DNA from: Chrysoperla carnea
Lineage: Eukaryota; Arthropoda; Insecta; Neuroptera; Chrysopidae
Assembly (NCBI RefSeq): GCF_905475395.1
Contig: NC_058342.1
Span: forward strand, 38,466,140-38,530,139
Reading direction: 5' to 3'
DNA: 64,000 nucleotides
Shown one piece after another: positions 36,502-49,000 of this stretch; within the stretch, counting starts at the first letter, position 1, and each line of letters starts with the position of its first letter. The notes beneath the pieces were generated by a model that ran no database searches, was not told the origin of the DNA, and worked only from the letters and a program-made list of their open reading frames with translations. Position numbers and translations under genes: made by a program.

Positions 36502-39276
36502 TTAATAATAATATTAATTTGATTGTTTTAAAATCACTCTATTTATGAATCCTAATTGGTTTTGAATTCAGATCTAGGATCTAATTGATCAATGATCCAT
36601 AAGCTGCATTCAAAACGTAGCTAGGTATTAATCATTTTACACTACAGAGTGCACTGCAGTACAGAGTGTACTACAGTACAGACAGTATTTTAGAATAAAT
36701 ATTTGTTATTAGTCAAACTATTTTACCAACATTTATAAAAATAGAAAAACAACACCATTTTAGATTTTAAATAAAACTATATTTTATTTATTTGATTTAT
36801 GTTCTGTTCTGTTCATATTAATTAATTAATATTCATTCAATACAATACATTGTAACATTTTTATTTTAAATTCTTATACTACTTAGACTGCTATTTGTTT
36901 TCAATAAAAACAATTATCTTTTCAAAAATCTTTTTATTTTGATCCGTTGCCTTCCTCACAAAACTTCAGATATCATCATAAGCCAAATCAGCTTAAGAAC
37001 TTGCATTACAAATAAAGTACACATAAATTAAGGAGTTGTAGTTGTAGTTCTGTATTATATACTCTGCTCTTCACATCAGCACATTCACACATTGACATTT
37101 ATTCATTTTTTATGTTAAGACTCGCGTCAAAATAAACTCAACGCTCGACTCAATGTACCTACAACAGACTAGACTGATTCAATTCAATTATATTATTATT
37201 ATTTGTGGACACATCGTACATCGTACATCGATTTGTTTATGCCACATTTACAGGATCGATCGATGTTTCAACCATCGCAACCATAATAGTTTATCAAATT
37301 TTACTTGTCTTCTGTCTTCTCTATAGAATACAAAATCTTCATCAAAGACTCCGTGACAGCGAAAGTGATATGAACTAATTAACTTCAATATGTAGTTCTC
37401 GTGTCATGTCATCCTTTGCGCACGTATCATACAAATTCACTCATCATTTCTAAAGAAGTATAGCTTCAAAAACGTATGAATAATTCAAGACATTAATAAA
37501 ACATTTTGTTTCTATTGCGATTATAACCGCAATTCAAACAGTTCAGTTCAAACAGTTATAGTTAGTCTGTAATATAATCTCTAAGGAATTTTAAGTCAAT
37601 TTACTCTTAACTTTTGATTTATAAATTCGTAAATACTCGGGGCCGCACATTTTAGTAAGTAAGTAAGCTCTCACAGTGACAGCAGTACTCGGTACAGTAG
37701 GTGTGCCTCTGAATTTGGTATTTAAATCGAGTGGTAACTGAATAAGAAATTAAATTCAATTAGGACCATTTAAAAGAATTGAAGCACAATTATTGATCAC
37801 TATACTGACTGACTTGAATACTGATCAATTACGTGCGCGTTTGATTAATGATTATTGGACATTAGCAGATGTGAGATGATTCATGGATGTGAGATGTGAG
37901 ATGCCAGATGCGCTACCTACTACAACTACTTTGATATTTACGACTACGACAGACATGAGACAATTATCATTTCAGATAGGATAACAGTGTTTATATAAGT
38001 ATAGGTATTATATTTATATGGATCTCAATCAAGTTGATGGTTCGACTTCGTTTAGATTGATTGATTGATTGATTGATTTAATTAGGTCAATATAATTAAC
38101 ACGTTTAATAAATCATTAATTATTTATCAAATTTATATTTTGTTTAGTTTAGTTTAGTTTAGTTTAGTACCTACTGTACCTATAACTATAACCTATAACA
38201 AATGTTGTCAGTCAGCACATGCGCACTTACAACTATACTATCTCTACTATAGACTTGTATTATTCAATTCACATTAGATATCATTTTTGAAAAACTATCC
38301 TAGAAATATATGGCCCATAGGGAAAAAATTTTTGATCATCAGGACGCAGTGAATTTAAAAAAAATGACTCCAGTAATCCAAAATCCTTAGAGTACGGTAA
38401 GTTAGTTAGAGTACGATGGCACGAAATTTGAAAAATGTGAGCCGAAGGAGTTTTTGTTAAAATTTTAATTATCAGTTAAGATTTCAAAACACAGCAGAGT
38501 CTACTTAAGGTATTCTGTTCAAATAGGCTATCACCTTTTTCGGTACCAAACCAATTATAGAACCTCCTAAAGAATATATTGTTTGGATATTTACATAGAA
38601 AAGTAATTGACAAAATTTACTAAATATGTATTATATTTTAAATCGAAATTTAGACAAAGTTCATTTCGAAATAAAAGCTAATCGTTTCACGTATTGTATC
38701 ATGTAACTAAAAAATACATCTAGGCCTCATTAAAGTCATATTTCTCCCTCATTACATTCAAGTCATATTAAAAGATGCTTTTTATTAAAAATGTTATTAA
38801 ATTTCCTATTTTAGTAACAGTTTTTGAAAATTTACAATATATTCATAAAAGAGTGGTAAAGAGAGGAACCGGAAAGTTGGCAATTTACACACTGATTCTC
38901 AAACCCGTAGCTCCATTTAGGGAGACTGCACTGCAGTTTTAAGGTTTAAAGCCATAAAACATCGAAAAAGCTGATTGTCCCCTGTAAATCCGCTTTAAAT
39001 TAGTCCCCCTTCCTTTTTAAATTAACATTGATCCGCATAAAAAACATAGGGTCAAGGGTCAAGGGTGTAGAATACGGATTTATAACACACTTCTATTCCT
39101 CCCCGACCACTTCTGATACAATACATAAGTCTATATTTTCGGGTAAAATATGACTAAAAATGGTGGTATCCTAAAAATGATTGATTGAAATTATGAATGA
39201 ATTGTAAAAGGTTGTATTTTGCAAAGACATTTTGTAGTATCAGTAGTCAGTACTGAGTCTGAGTACAGTATACAGT

Positions 39277-39298
39277 GTGTACAGTGTACACTGTACAC
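39277..39298. repeat. 22-bp perfect palindrome within a GTACA/GTATAC tract
   Basis: The 22 bases from GTGTACAGTG to CACTGTACAC read identically on both strands. Flanking sequence (CAGTATACAGT repeats to about 39331) extends the self-complementarity. Similar GTACACT tandem tracts occur near 11770 and 34742. Confidence 0.85.
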
Positions 39299-39356
39299 AA
39301 TACATTATACAGTATACAGTATACAGTGTATACATACAATTACAATGACATGACAT

Positions 39357-39370
39357 GTATGTACTATGTA

Positions 39371-39401
<31 letters not shown>

Positions 39402-39403
39402 GT
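39357..39403 (+). repeat. (GTATGT)n microsatellite
   Basis: Six- to seven-fold repetition of GTATGT in intergenic DNA. Confidence 0.85.
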
Positions 39404-39535
39404 GGTATTCGTTTGTTTTTTAGCCCTTTCTGTTTAACTAACATGATATGAGAGAGATCAACAATTACAACACCATATTTTAACATTTTGTTGGGGGTTT
39501 TTTTTTTCAAGATGCGTAGTTCGCATTCGTAGTAC

Positions 39536-39623
39536 AACACAACACAACTACTACAACTACAACTACAACTACAACTACAACTACAACTACAACTACAAAC
39601 ACAAACACAAACACAAACACAAA
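39536..39623 (+). repeat. (ACAACT)n then (ACAAAC)n microsatellite
   Basis: Compound hexanucleotide array. The minus-strand frame across it encodes only Cys/Ser/Val dipeptides and is not a gene. Confidence 0.85.
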
Positions 39624-42600
39624 CTGTAAACAAAATAAACGATATAGACGATTAATTTAAATAAATAATATCAATTCATTAATTATAATTAGTTTAATTA
39701 GTGACCAATTAACAAGTCACTCTTTTGATTTTGTTTCAAAAATTACTAAGTTTTGTTTTTAGTTCAATTTAGTGTTTACTAATGCAGTACAGTGCAGTGC
39801 AGTGTAGTGCAGTGCAGTGCAGTGTTAGTCTGTCTAGTTCTAGTATTACAAATAACTATTAACTAGCTCAACTAAATCAAATTTTTTTAGAAAATTTTAT
39901 ATAAAAAAGAAAATACATTTTATTAGAGTGTCTGTGTCTGAAAGATCACGATCACGTTTAGGTGCAAATCCGAGCACAGACCACAGACAATCGTATTTCG
40001 TAGGTTATGTGAGATTATGGAAAATTTAAATTTGAATTGTAAGTTTTGAAATGCGTAAATTATATGTGTTTTATATTGCGTATGATTGCAATGTTGCGTA
40101 TTAAATTTAACTATTATCATTCATATCGAACAAATCAAATAAATATGGCGGGTTTTTTTTATTTCTAGAAATTGTCAACGTTTTTACAAATATTTTTATT
40201 TTAGAGATATATTTTTGTCAAAAATTATTTTTAATTGTTTTACCCGCCTTATTTTTTAACTAGTAGCTGTAGTATTTTTTATTTTGCTACTGTCATGAGT
40301 CGCTTAGAATCTATTACACGCGCTACTATTTATCGGGGCATTCAGTCAAAAAATTACATTATATTTTAACCAAATATATAAATATAAGTGTTATTTGACC
40401 GTCCATTTAATAATTAATAATCAAGGGGAGTTGTAGCCTGTATTCTATGCCGAAACAAGCATATTGGATGGTATCGAGAAAATGGAACATTTGTCTTTGG
40501 ATCTAGAGTCGTCAGAATCTTCGCATTTGAGATTTGTACAAATATTTGACTACACTCGATTCTATACTAAATCGATTATAGTATTTTTTTCAGTAATTTT
40601 ATTTCATTAGGAAGACAATGGAAAAAATACTTAATAAAACCAATTTTGCTCGTTGAGGCCATGGCCACAAGAGTCCTGTCAATAATAGTTTATGAATATT
40701 GAATGTATTGAGTAACTGAATCGTCTGATTGTGTTGAGTAACAACCTTAGACTGATCTGGGATCTAGGCACCAGGTCCAGATCATAAACACAGCTAGATC
40801 ATTTAACTGTGTTAAGTTGAAACTCACTAGAATACAGTTAATTTCACTTTTAAGGCCTGCATGGAGGACAATGAAATCTCCAAACATTTGCACCTGCAGA
40901 TAATCAGAATGTTTAGATCTAAAACTTTAAACCTATAAATCCTGAGAGCAATGCCGACGAACAAGAAGTGGGCTTTTTGCACAGTCTCTAACTTTGTCAG
41001 AATTATATAATTTCATCTGCTTATCCGAGTGACAAGCTCTTCTCAAAGAAGGCACTAAAGATTTTTTGGTTTAAGTGCGGTGCTAGAGACCATCTTACGG
41101 TATGCTTCTTTGATTCTTATTAGTTAAATGATGCCGCGTGTAACAAACTTAAATGTTTTCATACAAATACGCATGCGTTTATTTTGATTTTGTGTGTCGT
41201 TCTTTTATTTGAGTAGGTATTTAAAAATGGACTTTAAAAATTTAAATTTTATATGATGCTTGTTAACACACAAAAGTTAAGTTTTTATTGGTTAGCAAAT
41301 AAAAATTTTGGTTGAAAACTACTGGTACTAGTACTAGAGTAGCAGTAGCAGTAGCAGTAGCAGTAGCTATGATTTATAGTAAGAGTAAGAGTAAGAGTAA
41401 GACGAATAGAATAATATTTATGAACGTTTTATAGTAAAAATTTACTATCAATTAAACAAAGATGGATAAATGGTTGGGCTACATCATGCATAAACTGAAT
41501 AAAGATAGAAGATGTTGACAGAAGCGATCCGATACGTTACGATACGATACGATATCATGATATGATACGTCGCTTTGTCGAGCTCTTACCGTAGCTGTAG
41601 TCTTAGTCTTTCACTATTTGCATTTATTATGAATTGAATGAGATAGAATGAGAACACTACTATTACTATGTGTGAGTGAGTAATGCTCTTTTATAAAAGT
41701 ATGTATACACTTACCAGTCACATCAGTGCCAGATTTATATCATCCTTTCATTTTTCATTTTTTACTGAAAAAGTCATCAACTTAGCTCTCACTGACATTT
41801 CATTCTGAAAGATAAATTCTAGAGAGCTAGAGAAAGAGACTATAGAACAAGGGCGTCGTCTGCTAATTTATCAGAGTGGTGGGGGCTAGTTGACAGATTT
41901 GAGGAATTCACGATTAGTAAGGAATAGCACGATTATACATCTTCAAATAAATTAGTGGCATTTGATTGATTGTTTGCAGTCTTTAAAGGAAGGAATTTTG
42001 TAGCGATGCGATGATTTAAATAATGAACTGAACTGATATTTGTTTTATTCACTTGTTAAATAAAATAAAATAAATAACATACATATTCCATTCCATTCAA
42101 TTAATATTTATTTTGATAAAAACTTGTCAAGTTTGGTTTATTTGATTTTTATATCAAAATAATAAACTGGTAACAATAATTCTTGTTATGCAATTCATAA
42201 ATAAGTTTTTTTAATATTTTTGTAATTAAATAAGAAACTTAATATTGATTGATATCAATTAAAAGAACCAATTGAATAAATATTATACTTTTGACTATAG
42301 GTACATAATTTATATTTGTATCCGGTGATTTTGGGATATACGGCATATTAATTGTTATAGAATTCAATGACGGATGATCGCTATAACTGACAATGACAAG
42401 TCAGTTGATCGATCCTATGATGTTATAATTCATGATTGGTGGTTTATAAACGATGTCGATGTCGATATAAATGTATATAACTTTGAATACGTAAAGTTGT
42501 GTTTAAACGTTGAATAGTGGTAGTGTTAATGTGGCTTTAGTGTGTTATTAATATAGTAAGTAGATAGAGTAGACCCAGAGCGATAGAAGTAGAAGTAGAA

Positions 42601-43568
42601 GTAAAAATAGAAGTAGAATAGCCACTAGAATGATGTTGTAGTGTGTGTCTCTGTCTGGCTCTGGACTTAAGTGTTGTCTGTTACTGTTAGTGGTAGTGGT
42701 AGTGTCAATGGTACGTACTATGGTATGGTAGTGGTAGTGGTACTAATAGTAATAACTTCGTATTAGAACTCTATACTCGTTTGTCGCTAGTGTATGATGT
42801 CGATGCGATGTCTGTACTCTGTTTCACTACTCAAGACTCAACTCAACTCACTCTAGTACACAGTACACTCTCATAGTCTCATTGCTGTATGTATATCGTA
42901 ATATCGTTATCGTATTCGTATTCGTATTCGTATAGTTGTGTTGTATCAGTATCTTGTATAGTTCTAGATGTTTACATTTTAAGTGTAAATGTGATTGTGT
43001 TGTGGTGTTTTATTTAGTGGCATGCTTCATCTATTTACTATTATATTATTATTTATTAGTGAAGTTCAATCAAAATCAATCCGACAACAACAATTTTCAT
43101 ATTAAAATGTATGTTACGTTATGTTATTTTACTTTACTTTACTTACTGTATTATTTAAAACTTATTTCAAACACAAATCAATCAAACTTCATTTGTTTTC
43201 TTTCTACAAATTGAACTCTAAATCTAAAAACTAAACGCAACGAGATCAATCGTCAGTCCTTCAAATCATATCATATTTATTTGTTTTTATTTAGATTTAG
43301 ATTTAGACACTCAAATCTATATTCTTATTCTTATTCTTATTCTAATTCTAATCTTTTATTTATAGTTTTTTATTTCTAACAAACTCATCATGTGCATTTT
43401 TTTTTACAAAATTCTAAATTGTGTTTTTTTTTTGTTTTTAATGCAGTGTGCAGTGTTTTTATTTTTATATTTTTGTGTATCTCGAATCTGCTTTTGTTTT
43501 GAAGTCGTCAATTGATATTTTGAGTATGTGTTTGTAATGTGTATATATTTTTAAAAATCTAACCTTAA

Positions 43569-43571
<3 letters not shown>

Positions 43572-43602
<31 letters not shown>
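43572..43602 (+). repeat. (TA)n microsatellite
   Basis: About fifteen TA dinucleotides, with further TA-rich sequence to 43660. Confidence 0.9.
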
Positions 43603-43610
<8 letters not shown>

Positions 43611-44731
43611 TAGTATATATTTATATATATCTCATAATAAATATGTATATATATATATATAATTTTTTTTTTGAGAGTAGATTTTTAGTAGTAAAACCCC
43701 ATTTTTCGCACACGTTTTAGAAGGTTCATTCATGAAATTCGGTTGGTGTGGCTGACTTTATAAAAACGAAAAGTAAATTTTACGAATGTTGAAAATAAAT
43801 GTTGTTTTGAATTTTTGTGATTTTTTTTTTTTGAATGCAAAATTTTTTGTTTTTTTCATATCTGTCACATTTTAGTGCGTGTGTCTCTGTAAGCAGTTTG
43901 TGGGGATGTGTGATTATAAAATCTCATGTACGTATTTTTTTAATTCAGTGTTTTTTCAGGATATCTATCTGAAATCCTTTTTGTGTTTGTTAAATTTCCC
44001 GAGAGGAATTGATACAATTTTTGAAATAAATATGAATGTTTTTTCAATAGTAAAAATTTTCACCCAAATTTAGCCCCCCGAAGAAATACAAAATTATCAA
44101 ATATAGTCGAGTCAGTAAAGAATTAAAATTGTAATTTTTTATGTTACTACAAAAATCATTGGTATCATTTTTGAGTCATAAATTACTTTTTTAATAAACG
44201 AAAATAACAATAAACTTTTATTTTTTATTTTGCATACACTTTTCAAAAGAAAAAGTTGTAAGTAATTTTTTTCAAGTACAACTTAAATTTTTCTTCTTCT
44301 ATTATTTTCGAAAATAATCGTTTTTTAAGAATGCCAATTTTGAATGATACAGTTTTTACTGTGAAAAGTGAAAGTTAGGTCGTTGTCGGTCAATCCAGAA
44401 CCATTTAGATTGAATTAGATTAGATTTGATTTGAATTGAGTTGGGAGTAACAGTACCTAATTCTTATAAAATATTTTGTACGGCGACCAGTTCGATCTTT
44501 TGTTTCAAAGATGTTTTGCATGGTCTACAGTCTAGACTCTAGATGCTCTAGAAGCAATATAGCACTAATAAATTCTCTTCATCAATTCAAAATCTGCAGA
44601 CATCGCGATCGTTCACGTGCAAACAGTGAGTTAGCTTTTGTAACAAACGCTCTGAAACCTTTTCCATAAAATAACTTGTGAGGTGTTTCAGGCAAGTTAT
44701 TCATGTAAAATCCATTCTACCCTTTTTTAGT

Positions 44732-44920
44732 TTAAATTGTGCTTTTCGGTAGTCCATAAAATGGTTCATGGCCGTTTAACGATGTAAATGTATTTTGGCT
44801 AATTTCTTCCTTCCTATCGATTCCTAAGTGTCCGAGCACCCAATCAAAGTTCAAGATCCAGTGTTCCAGTTTGTTTTTCGAGAAACAAGAGTGTAATCTC
44901 GAAAAAAAATGAAACCCCAA
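44732..44920 (-). pseudogene. Decayed RNase H fragment of a non-LTR (Jockey-like) retrotransposon
   Basis: A minus-strand open segment of about 62 residues contains FDWVLGHLGIDRKEEISQN and GHEPFYGLPKS. These resemble the WVPGHxGIxGNExAD motif and the following GPEPFFGLxxS segment of RNase H domains in arthropod Jockey-type retrotransposons. The catalytic-region Asn-Glu and the following Ala-Asp are altered (RKEEIS), and no reverse transcriptase remains recognisable upstream, so this is a dead remnant. The identification rests on this short stretch only. Confidence 0.5.
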
Positions 44921-46081
44921 ACTCTTACCTTTTTTCTTCCAACTTTGTCTTTTGATTCTAAAACTTTTCTTGCTAGACGTATCATTCGTTGGAAAATCGG
45001 TTACTTGACTTGCCTTATGAAAACCTCATCATATTCGATTCTGTTTTGAATATAGGTTGCCATTATCAATCTTGATAAAAGTAGGAAGATTCTTTAAAAC
45101 ATCCAAGTTTTTTAAAAGTATGAGAAACGTTTCAGATAAATATTTAATTTAAAAAAAAAAAAAAAAATTGAATTTTTCTGCTTTTGCTATAAAAACCCCA
45201 TCAAAATTGATTTTATTTTTTAATACATGTTGTGTTTAGTACATGTCACTCTTTATCGAAGCATGAAGAATTGTTTTTGTTTGGAAGGTTTGAAAGTTTT
45301 GTATAAAACTTCTGACCTTACAAAAATTGAATTCTTGTGATGGATTTTTTTGAATAAATTTTTACAGAATTGGTTTTGAATTAATTATGCTTTTTTTTCT
45401 TTCAGAAAAATAATTTCGAAGATAAAGAAAAAATGTGAACAACTACTGTTCAGTGTCCAGTGTTTAAGTGTCCAGGACTAGAATAGTTTGTATGGGTGGT
45501 ACTTCAGTGGTGTCCACGAACCAGACCTATTATGCAATTATTCGCCGCAGCAGTTCTAAATGAAAATGCGGTTATTTGTACAGTTCTAGGTGATTCGAAT
45601 AGTCGTTGGTCTAATGGACATAGAAATTTTTGTGTTAAAAATGTAAAAAGAACGTTGAACTATTGTTATGAACTTTTTACGAAATATTTGTAATAGACCC
45701 CCAAAACATCGGGAGAAAAAAAACAATTGGTGGTGAGAAACGTTCAAAAAACAAACGTACGCGCAACGCAACGCAACGCACGCGAGTGTTTTTACAAAAC
45801 CTTTTTCGTTTATAAACAATGGTATGACAATACGCGAATTTTGAGAGTGTGGTCCAAAGATATTTTAAACTCAAAATAAATAACAATTTGAAAATTTTTA
45901 GTTTTTTTTGTTTAGTTTTTTTGTTTTTGTTTGTTTTTTTCTTTTGGGTAGGAGTAGATTTGGGTAGTGGGAGGGTTAGCAAAGTTAGCGAACGAACAAA
46001 ATAAGTCGTTTTGTTTTTGATTCAATGAAAATAAAAGAAATTCGTTGAGTGCTTTGAATTTGTTCCGTTTGATGTTTGAAA

Positions 46082-49000
46082 ATGTTTTTTTCATGCAAGA
46101 ATGCGATTTTGTGCTGTTGTCAAATTTTTCAACAGTTACGAATTTTTTTAATTGTTTTTGGAATTTTATCAATTCTAATAGAAGCCGACAACTACTCATC
46201 AAATTCAGACAATAATGGAAGTAAGTTTCTAATTTTTATTGATCTTAGTAGTCGCTAGTCAAGTATTTTTATTTTTTATTTTTCTACTTGATTTGTCTTG
46301 ATTAGCTTTTTATAAAAATTAAAGTATGTATAATTATGTTCAAAATAAATAAATGTCTAAAATTAATTTTTATACAAATGTCATTATACTGAAATATATA
46401 GAAAGTTACATGATTAATATCAGTATTAGTATCAGTATCACTAACAGTATTGGTATCAGTATCAGTATCAGTAGATAATTAGGTACTATCAACACTAACA
46501 TGGCCAGTATTTCATTTCCTCCAAAATATTAAAAGCCAAAGAGTTCATAACTGAAAACATTGAAAGTAAAGTAAATGAAGTGAAGGGTATGATGAATAAA
46601 GTTATTGGTAACTGATCCTGATACTGATACTGATAGTAAAGTATTTTGAATTATATATTAATAAAAGAATTTAATTGGAGAATAAATGAATTAAATTTTA
46701 ATAAAAATTGATATCAGATCAGATCTAAATAGAAGAAGAAGAAGAAGAAGAAGAAGCATTCACAACACAACACCACACCACACCACTATTTAATTTAGTT
46801 TTATTTAGTTTCCAATACAATTACAAATATCATATTTAAGTGTCACTGTTTTAATTATAATTATAATTATAATTTAAACAGTTGTGTACCTTCTACTTCT
46901 ACTTCTACTTCTCTACTTACTAGAAATTCTTTCACCAAGTCAAATGTACTGTTCACTGTCAATTTTTATTTTTTTTTTTTAATGTAAAATAGTCATAATT
47001 CATTGAGTATGTCATAACAGATGATCATTAATTGAACTCTTATATTTTAATGTTTATCTAATTTATATTAGATGGTGCAGTGTAATGTCAGACTAAATTT
47101 TATTTTTAAAATGTATCTTTATAATAATATGTATCTTTATTCTGATGTATAAACTATAGTATTATAAAATTTCAATGAAATCCATTCAGTAGTTTTTGCG
47201 TAAAAGCATCACAAACAAACAAACAAACAACTTTACTTTCACATTTATAATATGTAGTATGAATATCATTTGAAATGAATCAAATATTTAGTTAATTTTG
47301 ATTAGAAGCTCGTAATTAAAAGGTAGTTTTCTTTTGTTGTGAATCGAGCACAACAGCACAACAGTACAACAGTAAGGTATAACTGGTGAGGTGAGACCAG
47401 ACCTCCATTACATTGTTCTGTTGTCTACGTCCCTGAATTCATATTATACATAATACAATACACACGATTTAGGTAAAATACCAATCAATACTTTAATTAA
47501 ACTTAATTGAAATCAATTAGATTCATTTATTATAAAGATAACTAAATTTTTTATTTCATTTATACGTACGTACGTACGTGCATTATGTACAGGGTGATTC
47601 ATTTATAATTCATCCATCTTAACTCAACTCAATATTGATTTCTCTTGAATGATTCAATTAATTTTTAATTATAAATAAGTAATGTAAAAGTAGACTTGTC
47701 AAAGTTTGCCATAATTCAATCAATTTTAAACTTATTTATTGCAAGCACATGAACATTTTTTTTAAATGTTCACTATGAGAACCATTCAATCATACTTCAA
47801 GTACAACTTATCAATCAATATCAATCTCTTTCTTGCATGACGGACGCGGTCTTAACGTAACATCTGTGATTCTCCTTTGTCTTAATTAGGAATATCAAAT
47901 CTCCATATTTTGCGTACTTCTAAAAATTTACAAAAACCAACTTAACTTTTCTGTCCGTGCTCCGTGCTGCGTGCAATGAGAATTCTTTACCTAAAGTAAT
48001 TTCAAAAAATTAATCATCATTCCAACTGAGCGATGCAAATGTTCTATGATAAAATATGAATATATAACTAAAAAAAAAAAAAGGAGAGATATCAAGTTCA
48101 AAGTTGTATAGTGTACTCGGCACGTAAAAAATGAGATTGAGTTCGTAAATGAGCAAAATAGGTCAATTGGATCTTGTAAACCGTTAGAGATAGGACACAA
48201 GTTTAAATGCAAAAAATGTTCTTTATAAATAAACAACTTTAGTTTGAAACATTTTTTCGCTAACATCATTGTTTACTCATGAGCGTACAAATTAGGTTAA
48301 TAACATTATATAGTATGTATTATATCTGAATATCAATTATGTATGTATGTGTGGCACCACACGATTGTGACTATCTTTCTTTATTGACATGACAAGTAAA
48401 GAAAACAAACGATTGCGTAATAAACACCGCGCCGTCTATACATAATATTTCAACAATTAACCCAACCAATTGTATTGTTTTCACTTATTTTTGCAAAGAT
48501 TACATTGTATTGAGTTGAGTTGAGTTAAGATGAGACTCCTAACTAACTATTGATATTGATAATGAAGTAGGGGAGTGAGTGAGTGGTTAATAAAAGACAA
48601 AGTAAAATGAGAGTCGTAGAGTATGAGAGTATGGCCCCCGGTAATTAATAATTTTTGTCTATAAAATCTATCAAATGTAAAGTGAAATTGAATTGTTGTA
48701 TAAGACACAGATAATGGATCACCTTGTACACTTTGTATGTATCGAATTCAATGCATATCATATCATATTTACACACTTTTGTCGATGTCGATGTGTGACA
48801 CGGTGTGTGTCAAAATATATGTGTCACAGCACACCATACCACACATGTAGCTGGCTGCCTACACTCACTCGTGTGTGTGTGTGTGTGTGTGTGTAGTCAC
48901 TTGTGACATTTTTAAAATTTATCCAACAATTATAATAATTGTATTCATTCAATTAGAATTATTTTTTATCATAATCATAAATTTTATATAATCAATCAAG

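Larger units (their letters stand above)
33192..46081. other. Gene-poor interval between Patj and the insulin receptor
   Basis: No intact coding gene recognised in nearly 13 kb. The left end is the Patj 3' UTR (C run, AATAAA near 33477). Further right are a (TAGCT) tract near 34260, AATAAT repeats near 36470, a 22-bp perfect palindrome (39277-39298), several microsatellites, a TA tract (43572-43602) and a decayed RNase H fragment (44732-44920). The right end should carry the insulin receptor promoter and 5' UTR, and untranslated first exons could be hidden here. Confidence 0.55.

Noticed and set aside
39364-39633. Minus-strand frame rich in Cys/Ser/Val/Thr/His dipeptides
   Set aside because: It is the translation of two microsatellites and the DNA between them; there is no family similarity.
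40860-41110. Stretch with less simple sequence that looked like a decayed coding region
   Set aside because: All six frames contain stops, and no motif of a known transposon or gene could be read convincingly.
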